This document shows positions 1 to 11,950 of a DNA stretch of 64,000 bases, in pieces. The position numbers and the translations under genes are program-made. The notes beneath the pieces were generated by a model that made no database searches, was not told where the DNA came from, and saw only the letters and a program-made list of their open reading frames with translations. Each line of letters opens with the position of its first letter. The stretch's first letter is position 1. Source of the DNA: Panagrolaimus kolymaensis (Eukaryota; Nematoda; Chromadorea; Rhabditida; Panagrolaimidae); NCBI GenBank assembly GCA_028622995.1, contig JAJQJQ010000005.1:7502001-7566000 (forward strand), read 5' to 3'.

Positions 1-67
1 TAGTAATCTCTATCATTAATCTGTGTCTACGTTTTTTCCTAAAATTTTAAGGAACCTGTCTTTGCAG

Positions 68-864
68 AATGTTGAAAACTTTCCCATTACATCGCGAAGT
101 CGTGAAGGAACATTGCCATTCGCAGAATTAAATGGTATTGAATATCCTGATTCGGGTTTAGCAATTCGAGATCTTTCAAATATTTTAAAAAAGGAATCCA
201 TTGAAGTTCATTTAAACGATGAACAACGAGCCGCCGCTCGAGCATTTGAAACTTTGGCTGAAGAATCTTTATGGCCTGCATTTTTGAGATTTCGTCAACA
301 ACACGTTGATGAAATGTTGAATTTATTACCTGGATTTCCAGGTGGAATATTTAGATATTTTGCAAAGAGCGCTTTAAGGTCTTCGGTAAATTTTAATAAT
401 TTTTCCAAAATTTTATAAATCTGGATTTATTTAGATTGAATTAAAACTTTTCCACATTGGAGTTTCTAAGCATTCCGAAGCTGATGTGATTCGATTAAGT
501 CAAGAAGATTTGCTTTCAATTTCTAAATTCCTTGGAACCAAACATTATCTAACGGGATTTAAAGCAACAAAAGTGGATGCAGCGTTATTTGGAGTTTTAG
601 CCCAAATTGTTTATTTACCATTTGAAACACCACAACAAAAATATATCTTTCAAAAATGTCCTAATTTGAGGGATTATTGTGATAGAATTAAAAGTAAGAG
701 TTTCGTTCCAAAAATTTAGTAATGTAATTTTTTGTGAATTCTTAGATCGATATTGGCCCGATTGGGAAGATTGTACAAAGAATCTATCAATGAAATCTGA
801 TTGGAAACGAAACAGAACTCCATGGCCTTCGCCACTTTCCAGTCGAGCTGGAAGCATGCGATAA
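68..864 (+). CDS. Failed-axon-connections / CDR-family GST-like protein, 3' part
   Basis: Partial gene; the 5' end lies upstream of the window and positions 1-67 read as the tail of an intron ending TTTGCAG. Exons 68-385, 435-693 and 746-864 keep one frame and give 231 visible residues ending at TAA. The protein starts in a thioredoxin/GST-N-like segment with the motif GTLPFAELNG followed by YPDSG, the usual substrate-side motif of the FAX (failed axon connections, FAXC) and metaxin group, then an all-helical GST-C-like domain and a basic C-terminus. Nematode members include the cadmium-responsive CDR proteins, typically under 300 aa, so perhaps only 40-60 residues are missing. Membrane association and a detoxification or axon role are known for relatives, not shown here. 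The gene converges on the lipase gene 270 nt downstream. Confident in the family, not in the specific orthologue. Confidence 0.85.
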
Positions 865-1133
865 ACGATTCTTTAAAATTACATTTTTCTTCATCGATTT
901 TTTTATGTTTGTTTTTTTGTAAAATGCAATGATTCAGAATTTTTTGTTTGTGAAGCCAAGCTCGAGTGATTTTTAGTCTATTAAATTTTGGTGGCCAAGT
1001 GACTTATTTTAGAAGTAGAAGAAAATAATAATTTTAGAAATAAAAAATTTATTTAAATTTGAAAATTTTTTGTTACAATAACTAATCAAGCATTAATGAA
1101 ATTTGTAAAAAGATTTTAATCGACGGTTAATTT

Positions 1134-2239
1134 TTATTTAACATTATCATATTTTTGATGATTGACCATTGCAAATTGAATTTCCTTAGTTGCTGTAATA
1201 ATGCTGTTATGATCGATTCGATCATGAGATGAAGCGCCATTAGCATTTTTTAATTCAGCACAAAAATTTCCACAACATCGTTGTCCAATAACAAAATCAA
1301 AATCGCTATAAATGTAAAAAGAAAATTGTCCTTCATAACGATAATTTGGTCGATTGATATCTCTCTAAAAAATACAGAATTAAAGGTTTTTTTTGTCGAT
1401 TATTTTGAATTTTACCAAATAATCTGAATCACAAATTATTCCATTATTAACATTGCAAGCATTATGATATGGTGCACATTTTTCGACACCAAATGCAATT
1501 CCAGCAACGCTTACAAATGTATCCACGATATTTGTTAAAGGAGGGCCAAGATTTTCATTTGTATCAACGCAACGACCACCTAGAATTGCTTTTCTTGCAA
1601 TTGCACTTCCCATTGAATAAGCGATAATATCGACTCTTGATTGAGTGTAATTATGAATGGCTTTGATGAAATTACGGATCTAAAGTTGTGTGTTTTAAAA
1701 ACTATTATCGCTTATATATAAATTTTATTGTGAAAGGATATTTCGTATAATCATAAACTCTGCATAACCCTAAGCATTTTAAAGAACTTCAGCTTTTAAC
1801 TCACTCGCTTAACATCATCACATGCCATTTCTTTATCAAACATAGGTGTAAATCCGCCATCCCCATAAGACGTGGAATAAAGTTCAGCGTTTGAATAACC
1901 TTTGGCTTTGAAATAATCAAAATGCTGACTGAATGTTCCAGAATGAAGTGTAACTCCAGGAACAAAAATCACCGGCTAAAAAGAACTAACATTAATTCTC
2001 TTTTTTTTTTTAATGCACATGATCAATGTGATGATTACCTCATTTTTTACAACTTCATTAGGGTTTTTCTTTCCACCAAAATCATCATTCAATCCAATTC
2101 CACGTTTTCCAAGCCTTTGTGAAATTCCATTACCATAGTGGGTGTTAAAAAAATGAGTAAAATCTGGTGTAAATTCCGACTTTGTTAAAGTCCAAAGAAT
2201 AATATGAAACAACAAAGCGCTACACTTGATTATCATCAT
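1134..2239 (-). CDS. Secreted class-2 (EstA/LIPS-type) lipase
   Basis: Exons (minus strand) 2239-2039, 1975-1805, 1679-1416 and 1364-1134 join in frame to 288 aa. Residues 1-21 form a hydrophobic signal peptide after two adjacent Met codons. A lipase strand-and-oxyanion motif VIFVPG lies near residue 70, the nucleophile elbow AYSMG (Ser of the catalytic triad) near residue 145, an Asp-containing strand YSDFDFVIG near 230, and a His-containing SSHDRIDH near 255. Paired cysteines (ICDSD, QRCCGNFC) fit an extracellular enzyme. This order matches the class-2 lipase family expanded in nematodes (lips genes). It probably hydrolyses dietary or stored acylglycerols after secretion; substrate is inferred from family only. 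All introns are 50-125 nt. The catalytic residues I can identify are intact, so I regard it as functional. Confidence 0.86.
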
Positions 2240-2558
2240 CTTTAATCATAAAAATGAAGCATCAACCACACATACAAATGTAATAATTTTGTAATAATGT
2301 TTTGACTTTTTTCTTTTCTATTTTAACTGTTCACAAAACAACTCCCTCCAAACATAACATTTGATGATATATGTATGCTTCATTATGTTGATTCATCGCT
2401 TTAGTTTTTTGGGAATTAAAAAAGGCAATAACTTTAGAAAAAATTATAAAGAGGAAAACGTCTAAACATACCTAAATTAAGTATTGAAATTCGTTTATCT
2501 TCACACATTTTTTATTAGTAAATTTAGTTATAGTTGGAGGTCACTAAAATAAACAAAA

Positions 2559-2703
2559 TCTCATGATGCTATTGGTCGAACTTACACCGGCGAAGGATAT
2601 GGTAAAGGCTATGCTTTAGGTTGCCTCATTGAACTTCCAGAAAGAGAAGAATTTTTAAATCCAACGAAAGCTTGTCGATTATCTCCAACAAAAAAGGATA
2701 CCA
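2559..2703 (+). pseudogene. Orphan SPRY-domain fragment, ASH2-like
   Basis: One frame reads a stretch of about 48 codons containing HDAIGRTYTGEGYGKG followed by ALGCLIELPE. This is the core of a SPRY domain and closest, from memory, to the ASH2L/ASH-2 subunit of COMPASS-type histone methyltransferases, which has HDA-GK-YS-GYGQGDVLGF-I-LPE in this place. There is an in-frame stop (TAA) six nucleotides upstream, no acceptor site next to the similarity, no start codon and no other SPRY segment nearby; similarity fades after the LSPTKKD region and a stop follows at 2739. It therefore looks like a single captured or duplicated exon piece rather than a gene. The remaining sequence between the lipase start and the next gene (2240-2822) holds nothing else that I recognise. 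Confidence 0.55.
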
Positions 2704-2822
2704 ATTTAATAAACAAAAACATGAAAAAGATATTTTTTTAACAAATCAAATAACAGATCTTGACATTACAAAGCTAATCATAAATCTTTAATTTGTTTTG
2801 TAGAACGTAGAGAAGGCTCTTG

Positions 2823-5675
2823 TTAATATCGAGATGATGATGAAGATGATGAGAGACTCGGTGTTCGGCTTGAAGAATCATCAGCGTTTTCTTCTGCTTT
2901 ACGTGCTGTCGTAGACTAAAATAATAAATAAACAATTATTATAAATAAATTATGGAAAAGCATACTCTCAAAGTTCTTCCTTTAAGTTCAAAAGAAGGTA
3001 TTTCTTTCGGTTCCATTTCTTTTTCATCTTCTTTAACATCTTCGATCATTTCAGGAACCTTTTTTGGAAGCTTATTACAATTTTCACATATCCAAAATGG
3101 TTTCATAGGATCTGGATCAACTTCGGTTTCAGGATCGTGACATTTTAAGTGGATATAGCCATAACACAAAACACAAGCAATGATTTTGTTGATAGGAGCA
3201 GCATCCAATCGTATATTGCAACGAGGACATTTAATCCCAAAAAGTTTATCAGCTCGAATTTCATTTTTCAAAAAAGATAATAAAGCATGCATTTGAGAAA
3301 CGGATTGACACAATTCAGCAAAAAGAAGCCAAGCTTTGATACGAAAAAATCTTTGACCGGGAATTCTTTGAAGATAAGCGCATGGAAGAATTGCTGGAAT
3401 TGACGTTGAAATAATTTCATTTCGCTAAAAAATTTTGGGTGATAATGAGAGTTAAACATCAAAAACAAACCAATTCATCAAAAGTTTTTGCTTCATCGAT
3501 TCCTTTTAAAATTTCTTCAACAGTCGTCGTAAAATGAATGAAAGAATATGTTTCAGCTTTTTTGATAACTTGCACTAATTCTTCTTTCAAATAATCGACT
3601 TCAGTATTATGATCATCATCAAAATCTAGTTCTGAACCTTGTTGAGTTCCATCCAAGGCATTGTTAATTTGGTTATTGTGGCTTTCGAATGCTTCAGAAA
3701 GGGCACTTTCACGAATTCCTTTTTTATTTAGGACTTGTCGAATAGCTTCAAATTCTTCCATGTTTGAAATACGGTACCAGAGACTTTCTTGTAGAGGAAT
3801 TTGAGCAGATTCAACTGTAAGCTTTTCAAGCACAACAGCAAATGGATCATAAATTTCTACGTCGTCGGATGAATCCTTTGATGCCATTTGAAAAAACTAA
3901 AAAATAGTATTTTTATAAGAAAGCAAGTACTATATTAGCAAACTTCTTCAACGAAAATTCCTTGATTGAGAGAATTCGGAAACAGATAATATCGACGATG
4001 GAATCTATCATAACCCAATGCTAAAGCTGGAGGTTTTAAAGCAGCATGTAGCTTTGCAAGCTAAAAATAAGTTGTATTAGCATAAAAACAATACTGAGAA
4101 AAGAAGAAAGCTTACCCATCTTCGTTGATCTTCTTCAAAAATTATGTTTTCAAGTTGACGGATTTTATCGTTATTTTGAACAGTACTTTTTCTCCCTTTG
4201 GCTTTAATATCTGCATTCACTTGTAGCAATTCATGAAGCTAAAATTAATAAGGAAAAAAAAGTATTAGAAAATAAAAGAAAAGTCTACCTTAGCCTTTTT
4301 CCCATCATATTTTAATTCATCCATGAGTTCCTCCTTGAAGATAAATTGTTGATTAAAATAATCAAGTGACATCAAAAGGTTAATAAGATGTTCAAGTAAT
4401 CGAATTTGTTGTGACGGTTTCAATTCATAGAATTCTTTATCAACAAACGCTTTTGCAAGTTCATGGTTTAAAGAAATATCAAACTTCTTAGCTTTGTCAG
4501 CAATTTCAACATCATTTTGTTTAAAATTTGTATACAAATAACCACCAGTTGTATTTGTTAGGACTTTGCTTAATGGTGTGACTTTTCTAAGAAGAAGAAG
4601 TTTACAAATTTCAGATGAGGCAGAAGGTGGCCATGGAACATCATTAAGATCAGAAGTAAGTAATTTGATGTTCTAAAAGTAAGTATATGCTTATGGTTAT
4701 CGTTTATATAAATTAAAAAGAAGCTTACTTTTAAAAAGCCAAAAAGAGAAAAACCATGAATGAATGCTAACAAAACATGAGAAGTAAGTTTGTAATATCC
4801 AGCGATGCCAGAATTAACAGCTCTTAACAAGTCTTCTCCAGAAAACTGGAGTTCGGTATCCAAAAATGTTGAAAACGAATTGAAGAAGTCAGAAATAGCT
4901 AAACAATTTCCAAACAAGTTTGCATTCGCGGAATCCATTAAAGCAGGTTTGAGATCAGGAAAAGCAGCGGACTCCAAAGAAGAATCTTCGTACAAGCCTT
5001 TTGAAAATTGATAAAACATTTCACAGAACTTTGGATAAAGTGGATCATATTCACTACAAAAAGCATAGATGATATAAGTGAAATCATAAATAAGAAGAAA
5101 TAAAACATACTTAGCACCACGAACAGCAAATTTAAAGAAATCGCTTTCAATAGTATCAATAGCAAGTTTAGGTAGCTTCCTTGCAGCTAAAATTGCTTGT
5201 TCGTACTTAGCTTTTTCCATCTTCTTCAAAGCATTCAAGGCATCAGTGTAGCATTCATTAACTTTTGAAACGTCTCTTTCAGAAGCACCTTGTTGTGGAA
5301 TATGATGAATACCGAATCCAAACATGGATTGGAATAATGAGAGCAGAGCGGCAAATTGAGGCGCATTATTGCCATTAACATTAGATGAGGAAGGTTTCTG
5401 GAAGATAAAATGTAAGTGTTAAAGTACAAAAACGAAGGAAAAAAATATACCATTGACTGAAAAACAGCGGTAATTCTATTATCAGTAGCTTCTTTACGAC
5501 GTCTCTTTGGTAAGGTTTGGCCAATGATTTGACACTCATCGTCGCCATTTTCATTTTTTAAAGTTGCTGGAGCTTCGAGAAGATCATTAAGATTCCTTTT
5601 TCGAGACGGTGTCGAATCAGCTTTATCAGGATTAACCTCGCTTGCAGTATCCTCACGATCTTGGTTATCAGCCAT
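2823..5675 (-). CDS. DDT-WHIM-PHD protein, BAZ1/ACF1-like ISWI partner
   Basis: Nine exons (5675-5451, 5397-5111, 5053-4729, 4672-4289, 4238-4116, 4060-3944, 3896-3471, 3424-2966, 2915-2823) give 812 aa. The N-terminus is acidic with basic nuclear-localisation clusters (PSRKRN, KRRRKE). A DDT domain spans roughly residues 175-280 (NCLAISDFFNSF, then SGEDLLRAV), followed by WHIM1-like sequence (IRLLEHLINLLMSLD near 375) and a WSD/WHIM3 motif (LGYDRFHRRYYLFPN near 470). A C4HC3 PHD finger lies near residues 715-775 (CPRCNIRLDA ... CYGYIHLKCHD ... WICENCN), and the tail is Ser-rich. This order defines the BAZ1A/ACF1/WSTF accessory subunits of ISWI nucleosome remodellers; no bromodomain follows the PHD. 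C. elegans athp-2 is a likely relative but I cannot confirm orthology. An acceptor-like CTTTTAG abuts the ATG, suggesting trans-splicing. Confidence 0.85.
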
Positions 5676-6048
5676 CTAAAAGTCAGAATTTAAAGTATAT
5701 TATTTCAGAAACAAATAATCAAAAAAGCGGTAAATCCTTGTAAAAAAAATTGGAAAAATTGTAACGGCTAAAAAATACTCACTTTCTTTTTTTTAGTATG
5801 CTAAAATTTAGGCCATATCATCATCATTCACACTACACGGAAATCCATATAAGACCAAAGATCGTTTGCTTTTTTCTTGATTGTTCTAAATGTTTTAGAA
5901 AAAGGGTTTATTTTTTTTGCAATCTGCCTATAATAAGACGCATCCAAATTTCCAGAATCATTTTACATTTTTTAACAAAAAAAGTAGTAAAAAAGCTTTA
6001 TTTTATTTTTACCCGGATTTTTATAAAAAATATAAAAACAAATATCTT
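5676..6048. other. Intergenic gap between two minus-strand genes
   Basis: AT-rich sequence between the 3' end of the cysteine-rich protein gene and the start of the DDT-PHD gene. An open frame of 84 codons on the plus strand (5798-6052) is basic and aromatic-rich, starts without context and has no recognisable domain, so I do not call it. No RNA gene or repeat is visible. It must hold the promoter of the DDT-PHD gene. Confidence 0.5.
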
Positions 6049-8846
6049 TTAAACTAAAAACACTAATATTAAATATGATAAAAAGATGTTAATAATGATA
6101 TTAAATTTATTATAAAATGAGGTCGAAGAAGATGAAGGATTTGGAAGTAAAAATTTGATAAGATTTGCTGCTTTTGAAGGACATCCGGCTGGAAAAAAAA
6201 CTATTTTATGTAAGTTTAAGGGCTTGAAGTTTATTTACCTGTTTGTACAATTTCAAAACGCTCTGGAAGTCTTTTAGAGAGTTCCAAAGCTTCATTGAAG
6301 CATGCGGTATCTGAATAAGTATCCACGACAAGACTATCATGGCTTTTTAACCAAAACTTCTGAAAAAAATCCAAATACATTATTGATACAAAGAAAATGG
6401 TCTTGCTTACAAGACACAAAAAACGTCGACGACTAGATGCAATAAGAAATGTTTCATTTTTAATTCTAAAGCTTGCACGACAAACAAGAGATTCTGTAAT
6501 TGCAACATCAGTGCGAGAATTTGGAAAGCGTACAGAACAAATATCAGTTAAATTCATGCGGGTTGAAACATCACATCCAACAGTCAATAATGGCTTTGAA
6601 CATTTTTCAGAGAAGAGTAAACCTTCATATGGGCATTTCTCCTAAAGAAAAATTTCATTTAAACTGAATATTGAAAATGGCTTGGTCAAGCAAGTCAAAT
6701 ATGATTAAGCTTCCACGGTATTCTTGCTACCTGATTTTCAATTTAAACTTACCACATGATCATCTTTGATTAACATATCAAATGAGAACACAGTTTGTTC
6801 ACTCGTTTGAAGTTTTTTACATAATTCCATATCAGCTGCAGCCATGGGAATGGTTGAAACGCTAATTACATCTTGAGAATGTTTACGAGTCTAAAATTAA
6901 AAAATTATTTGAACCTAAAAATGGGTAAGAAAAAACAAGTTTGGACTCTTCTTTCCTCATTAAAATCTCATCGTAAATTAGTCAAAAGAATTTAAAAAAT
7001 GTTATTAAACTCATGGTATTTGTCAAATAAAAAATGACAAATGTGAGAAACGTGATTTTAGTAAATTGTTTTAACAAAAAAAACCTCACTTTAATGCATG
7101 AAATTCCTGTATTGCATCCAGAAGTTTTTTTAACAACAAATAAATCGTCTTCGCTGTGAACGCAAAGAGCTTTAACTTGAGTATCACCATCTGGGGAAAT
7201 TTCAGTCCAACGACCTTTGTTTATTTTAATCGTATTTCCCGTGGTCACCGAAATCCAATCAGCAAATCCACGAATTACATGTGGAAACGTGCATGAAGGT
7301 TTTGGACGCTCAGCTGAAATCTAAGCCTTTAGGACAAAAATAAAGTTACATCCAAAAACTTACAGCTTGAATAAGTTAAAACAACGGAAGCTCGATCTAA
7401 AGCTGTTAGTTCTAAACAACTGCTATCAGCTGACATTCCAATTCGATTGGTGGCTTGATCAACAATAAAACAACGAAAATCACCTAGTGCTGGATTAAAT
7501 GGATTTCCAACAACTCGGGCAGCGAGATAATAAGTGCTATAATGATTCCAATCTGCAATGCATTCATATGCTTCATCTAAAAATTATAACCTTCAATGAC
7601 TATAGAAAGAAGATAAACATGTCACTACCATGTGTAATACTTTTAGTTGCATGTGGACACGAAACAAATGATAATCTAAATCGATTTGGAACCGAACATT
7701 CATCAATCATTGAAAGTCCATCATTTCGACAAAAACCTGATGAAATTGAATATGCAAAACTTGCGGGCATTGGAATTGGACATGCTATTGGTGTTGGATT
7801 CGCTATAAATTAAAATATCAAAATACAAAGAAATGCCACTTTAAAAAAAATTTACTATTGAACATTGTGTAAAGTGGCGAATCACCCGCAATTTGTCGAC
7901 AAAGCCCTTCCAAATCAATATCATCTCGAACGCATAAACCTAAATTGTAAAAAAATAAAAATATTTTTGTGACTTTTTTTTTAAATTGTTGCTTACTTTG
8001 TTTAAATCGAATTACATTTTTATGAAGGGTTAAAAACAGAATACATCGATAACATGTGTCGGTCTCACTGAAAAAAAGAAAAGGTATTTAACCTGTTTTT
8101 TCCTTGTTATCAAATAAATAAATTATGATGAAGAAAGAAAAAAATTAATTCAAATTGTTGCTTAGGTAATTTTCTTTTTTGTGCTTAGACTTTCAATTAG
8201 AAAAAATTATAAAAAGGTAAAATTCTGCGAGTTCCGTATTCATAAATCTTAAAATCACGCTTATTAAGTTTTTTGGATTGCTTTATTTTAAATTAAAACT
8301 ATCATCAATTTTTTAATCAACAAAAAAATTTAATGTTCACTACTTTAGTTAGAAATTTTGGTAAAAATCAAAGTCAAATAGTCAAAATATTTTTTCTTCT
8401 TTAAATCGATTAAAATCTATGCAATTGTTTCTCTTCTAAAAGTAATCAATCAAATACGAAAAAACAAGACTTACAACAAAAAAATACAATGTCACAAAAA
8501 AAATTGAACGCTTAAAACTCATGCTGTGATAAAAAAAACTCTCATGTAATTTTTTTGGTTATATTACCGAAGTATCTTACCTTTTTCTTCGAACAACAAA
8601 AAAATCCTTTGATCCAGCTCGAACACAATCACCTTTGGTTTCAAAATGGCTTACATCAATTTTTAATATTCTTTGCCCTCCATCTTCAAGATAAAATTCT
8701 CCCGTTATTGGGAATCGACATGGCAAAGAATTATTTTTTAATGGAAATAATACCGATTGAGATTTTTGTTTTATACTTTCACAAAAATGAAATTGTCCCA
8801 AAATAATAAAAATAATAAAATATATAAAATTCCATAAAATTTTCAT
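6049..8846 (-). CDS. Large Cys-rich secreted protein, probably GPI- or membrane-anchored (DUF7042-7045 type)
   Basis: Ten exons (8846-8581, 8067-7997, 7939-7856, 7802-7629, 7576-7364, 7313-7090, 6890-6753, 6641-6411, 6359-6239, 6188-6049) join in frame to 553 aa. Residues 1-24 are a signal peptide. Four or five Cys-rich modules follow: CRFPITGEFYL with DTCYRC; ANPTPIACPIP to SCPHATKS; YECIADWNHY to SSCLEL; PSCTFPHVIRGFADWIS to GISCIK; and KCPYEGLLFSEKC to VCRASFRI. The end is a Ser/Thr stretch and a strongly hydrophobic C-terminus (FNIIINIFLSYLILVFLV) with no cytoplasmic tail, typical of a GPI signal or short anchor. The module pattern resembles the ecdysozoan-specific set of DUF7042, DUF7043, DUF7044 and DUF7045 domains, assigned from memory. 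No enzymatic role is evident; an extracellular or cuticle-contact role is a guess. Confidence 0.72.
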
Positions 8847-9586
8847 TTTTTAACATCACTACGAAACCATCATAAAATAAAATATATCACAGTATAAAAA
8901 ATCCACAAGAATTTTTTGTGAGCTTAGAACCTAATTATTTAAGAGAACAAATAATAATAAATATAATGGTTGAAAAATAAAATGAGCAATAGAAAAAAAA
9001 AGTTGAAAGTAAATGGGTAAAAGAAGAAGAAAATGAGACGACGCACACGCGTCAAAAGAATTCAATGTTTTTGAAGGGCTCTTTTTTTCCCTTTCCATTT
9101 CGTATTTCTTTCTATTTTTTTTTGTGTCCCGTTTAATGTTGTCTTCTCCCATTTTTGGGAGAATAAAATAGAATAGAATCAATGTCAATTTTAACTACTG
9201 CTGCTGCATGACGACGACGACTCCCATCTTAGTGTTCTAACTAAAGGCCAAAAATATTGATATTTTTTTTTCTTTGTTCTTTAAAATTTTTAGAAAGACA
9301 AGATTCTGTAAAAGGTCGCTTTTTAAAGGTTATAATGAAAGTTAATTAACGGCTTTTTTATAAATAAAATTTAAAACTAGTGGAGAGTAATTCATTGATT
9401 AAGGGATATGGTTTTCTAAAGCAAAAATTGGTTTTGTTTAATTTTATTTTCGTGCTTCAAGGTTTGTAACCCCTAAAAAATTAGTCGTCATTTTTATATG
9501 TATGATATTGAGCCTTTTATCTTTAAGGTGACTAAATTCATGTAAATAAATATTTCCAAAATAAAGTATCTTTGTTTTCATCAAAA
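8847..9586. other. Intergenic, upstream of the Cys-rich gene
   Basis: AT-rich sequence with A/T homopolymers and one more complex patch around 9040-9060 (GACGACGCACACGCGTC) about 200 nt upstream of the Cys-rich gene's start; it is a plausible proximal promoter element but has no recognised motif. No gene, RNA or repeat seen. Confidence 0.45.
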
Positions 9587-10919
9587 TTAGACTTTCCTAA
9601 TTGCGACTTTTTTATTTATAACAGTTGGTAAACGTCGAATATGGGATGTGCTGATATCTGATGGAACATAAGAAATTTGTGGCGATATCTTTTTAAAACG
9701 CAGCCATTTTTTTACAAATTGTGTACAAGTTTTACGATATCTGCTTATTACGATTATCGTAATTAAAGGATTTGCCACAGGAATACATGAACATGTAAGG
9801 GATATAATTTGTCCAACACCAGGAATATTTACTCTAATTACTGCCATTGTTAAAGCAGCTCCAATTGGAATTATGCAAATTATACTCGGGACTATTGCCT
9901 AAAAATTCCACAAAAATAGAGTAAGCCTATTTGAAGCAATAGCTTGATTACCTGTGCTAAAAGTGTAATAGTCATTTGTTTTTGTAATTTAAAAGTGTTT
10001 GCAGTCATTTTACTTTTCATTTCCAAAATCTTTTTATAAATTTTATAATTTGCGTAAAATATTGCTACATATGACGCCGTAACCAAAAGATACGAATATC
10101 CAAAATGGAGTTGCAATTCTAGAGAACGAATATCAGCCACAACAAAATTTGGAATACCAGAATAATAAAATTTATCTTCCGCTAATTGAAGTGCCAAAAT
10201 TTCATGCGTTTCAGGTTTATATCGAAAAACATATGTATCGGTTATAACATAAACCAAAGCCAACAAAGTTGGGAATGCAAGAATTCCAAAATATTGCATT
10301 AGAGAAAGTTTTCTTTCACGAACAATTAAAAAATATCGATAAATAAATTGAACGGGAATTGAAGTGAGACAATAAAACAGAGAAAAAACCCAAAAATGAA
10401 TGAAAATATTATTCCATGGAGTCGATATGTTTGCAAAAAAGCCCGTACACATCATATAAAAATAGCCATTTTTGGAATCAATTTGCTGAAAAATATTTAA
10501 AATTGTTATTAAAAATTTTAATATCCCCAAACTTTGATTTTGGAAAGACTATAAAAATAACGGATTTCGCTTACGTCTACATAGCAAGACTCTAAGTAAG
10601 AAGAGTTTGGCTTAGAAAAATGCAGTTTTAGTTTACCAAAAAATAAACTAACCGCTTTAACAAAAAATCCAACAACATTATATAAAACGTCAACCAAACA
10701 ATTTTGAATTAAAATTGGGCGATAATCATACATTCTCTCGCTAGTTTTATAAAGAATTAAATAAAGCAATAAAGAATTTAAAAATAGTCCAACGGTGGAA
10801 TTAAATGAATCAACGATTTCAATCCAAAATCGAAAATCCACAAATGGCTTTTCAAACGAAGACATCACTTTTTTGTTGAAAAAAAAAGTGCAAAATAAAG
10901 ATATTAAGAAAAATTTCAA
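9587..10919 (-). CDS. Nematode 7TM chemoreceptor, Srd/Str-like
   Basis: Exons 10919-10533, 10485-9952 and 9898-9587 give 410 aa from the first Met, or 392 aa from the Met at 10865 (MSSFEKPF), which better matches the short extracellular N-terminus of Srd receptors; I prefer the second start. Seven hydrophobic segments are visible, starting with a long TM1 (GLFLNSLLLYLILYKT) and an adjoining TM2 (LIQNCLVDVLYNVVGFFVKA). The intracellular helix IYRYFLIVRER is the nematode stand-in for the DRY motif. TM5 is followed by YKIYKKILEMKSKM, then TM6 with a conserved proline-rich VPSIICIIP, and TM7 with PVANPLITIIVISRYRK, the usual signature of srd/str-superfamily chemoreceptors. The first intron has a weak GTTTGG donor. 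Expected role: chemosensory GPCR in ciliated neurons; ligand unknown. Family assignment is firm, subfamily less so. Confidence 0.82.
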
Positions 10920-11950
10920 AATTTTTTGCTGATTTTAAATTTTCTCACGTGCTTTTTAAAAATACAAGCAAAGTTATCAAATCTAAAAATTAAGCTATAA
11001 TTGCATTGAATTGAATTGAATTGAATTAAACCTTTATGAATAAAAAAGTGAGAATTAGATTGCTGTTTTCAATCCAAATTTAATTGAATGGAATATGACT
11101 TTTTTGAGAATTTTTTTAAATAATAAATAAGTATCAAATTTTATGTACACTTGTTTATTATGCGTAAAAACGAGTAATCAAGAGGGAGTCAGTTTCGTTA
11201 GCATTAAAAAGGCTTTATTAAAAGCCTACACAGAAATGATGATTTATGAAATTTTGACTTTAGTTACTATATAATAATTTATTTATAAAGTTCTGAATTC
11301 CCTTAAGAAAGAAATTTCTTTTTCTTTGTTATTGTTACATTTAAAATTCTGTATTTTTTGTTATAAATAAACCGAGACGACTAATAACGTTGAGGGAATA
11401 CGGCGGAAAAAATAAACAAGCGTTCAGAAGAAAAGAGACACAAAAATTACAGTAGTGGCTTTTGTTTGAAGCAAAAACTTTATTAGTTAGCTGAATAGCA
11501 GAAGATTGAATGAGTGTCGTCTACTTATATGTGTTTGTCATTCTTACTTTGTTAGTTCATTTTCCTTTGACACATATATTGCTTGCATTAGCATATTCTG
11601 AATGTTTAAACAAGTTCAATGCTTTTTGAAACCCATAAAATTTGAGGATCTCAAGGAATTTGTGATGTCACATAATTTAACGAACAAGAAGGTTACATTC
11701 GACTTGAATGCCTTCGAAGAGATCGAGAAAATTGTAACATTTTAACGAAACAAAAAAGATTTAAAAGATCATGTGTATTTTTTCTTCTACAAAAAACCCA
11801 TTTTATGCTTGATTATTTAAAATTTTTCTAACAAGAGAATACAAAAATAAGAAAGAAAAAATAGTTTAAAAAGGTCGGATTTTTGTGATTTGGTTGTCGT
11901 CGCTGTTGACATGAAATAATCGCGTGTTTAGTGTCAACCATTTGTCTATT
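10920..11950. other. Intergenic, no gene seen
   Basis: About 1 kb of AT-rich DNA between the chemoreceptor start and the end of the small secreted-protein gene. Apart from a short TTGAA pentamer array near 11006 I see no coding, RNA or repeat structure. It should contain the chemoreceptor promoter. Confidence 0.5.
11006..11027 (+). repeat. Short TTGAA tandem repeat
   Basis: Four perfect TTGAA units plus two bases. Too short to be more than a simple microsatellite. Confidence 0.8.

Noticed and set aside
5798..6052. 84-codon plus-strand open frame between two minus-strand genes
   Set aside because: No recognisable domain, basic/aromatic noise typical of AT-rich DNA, no splice partners.
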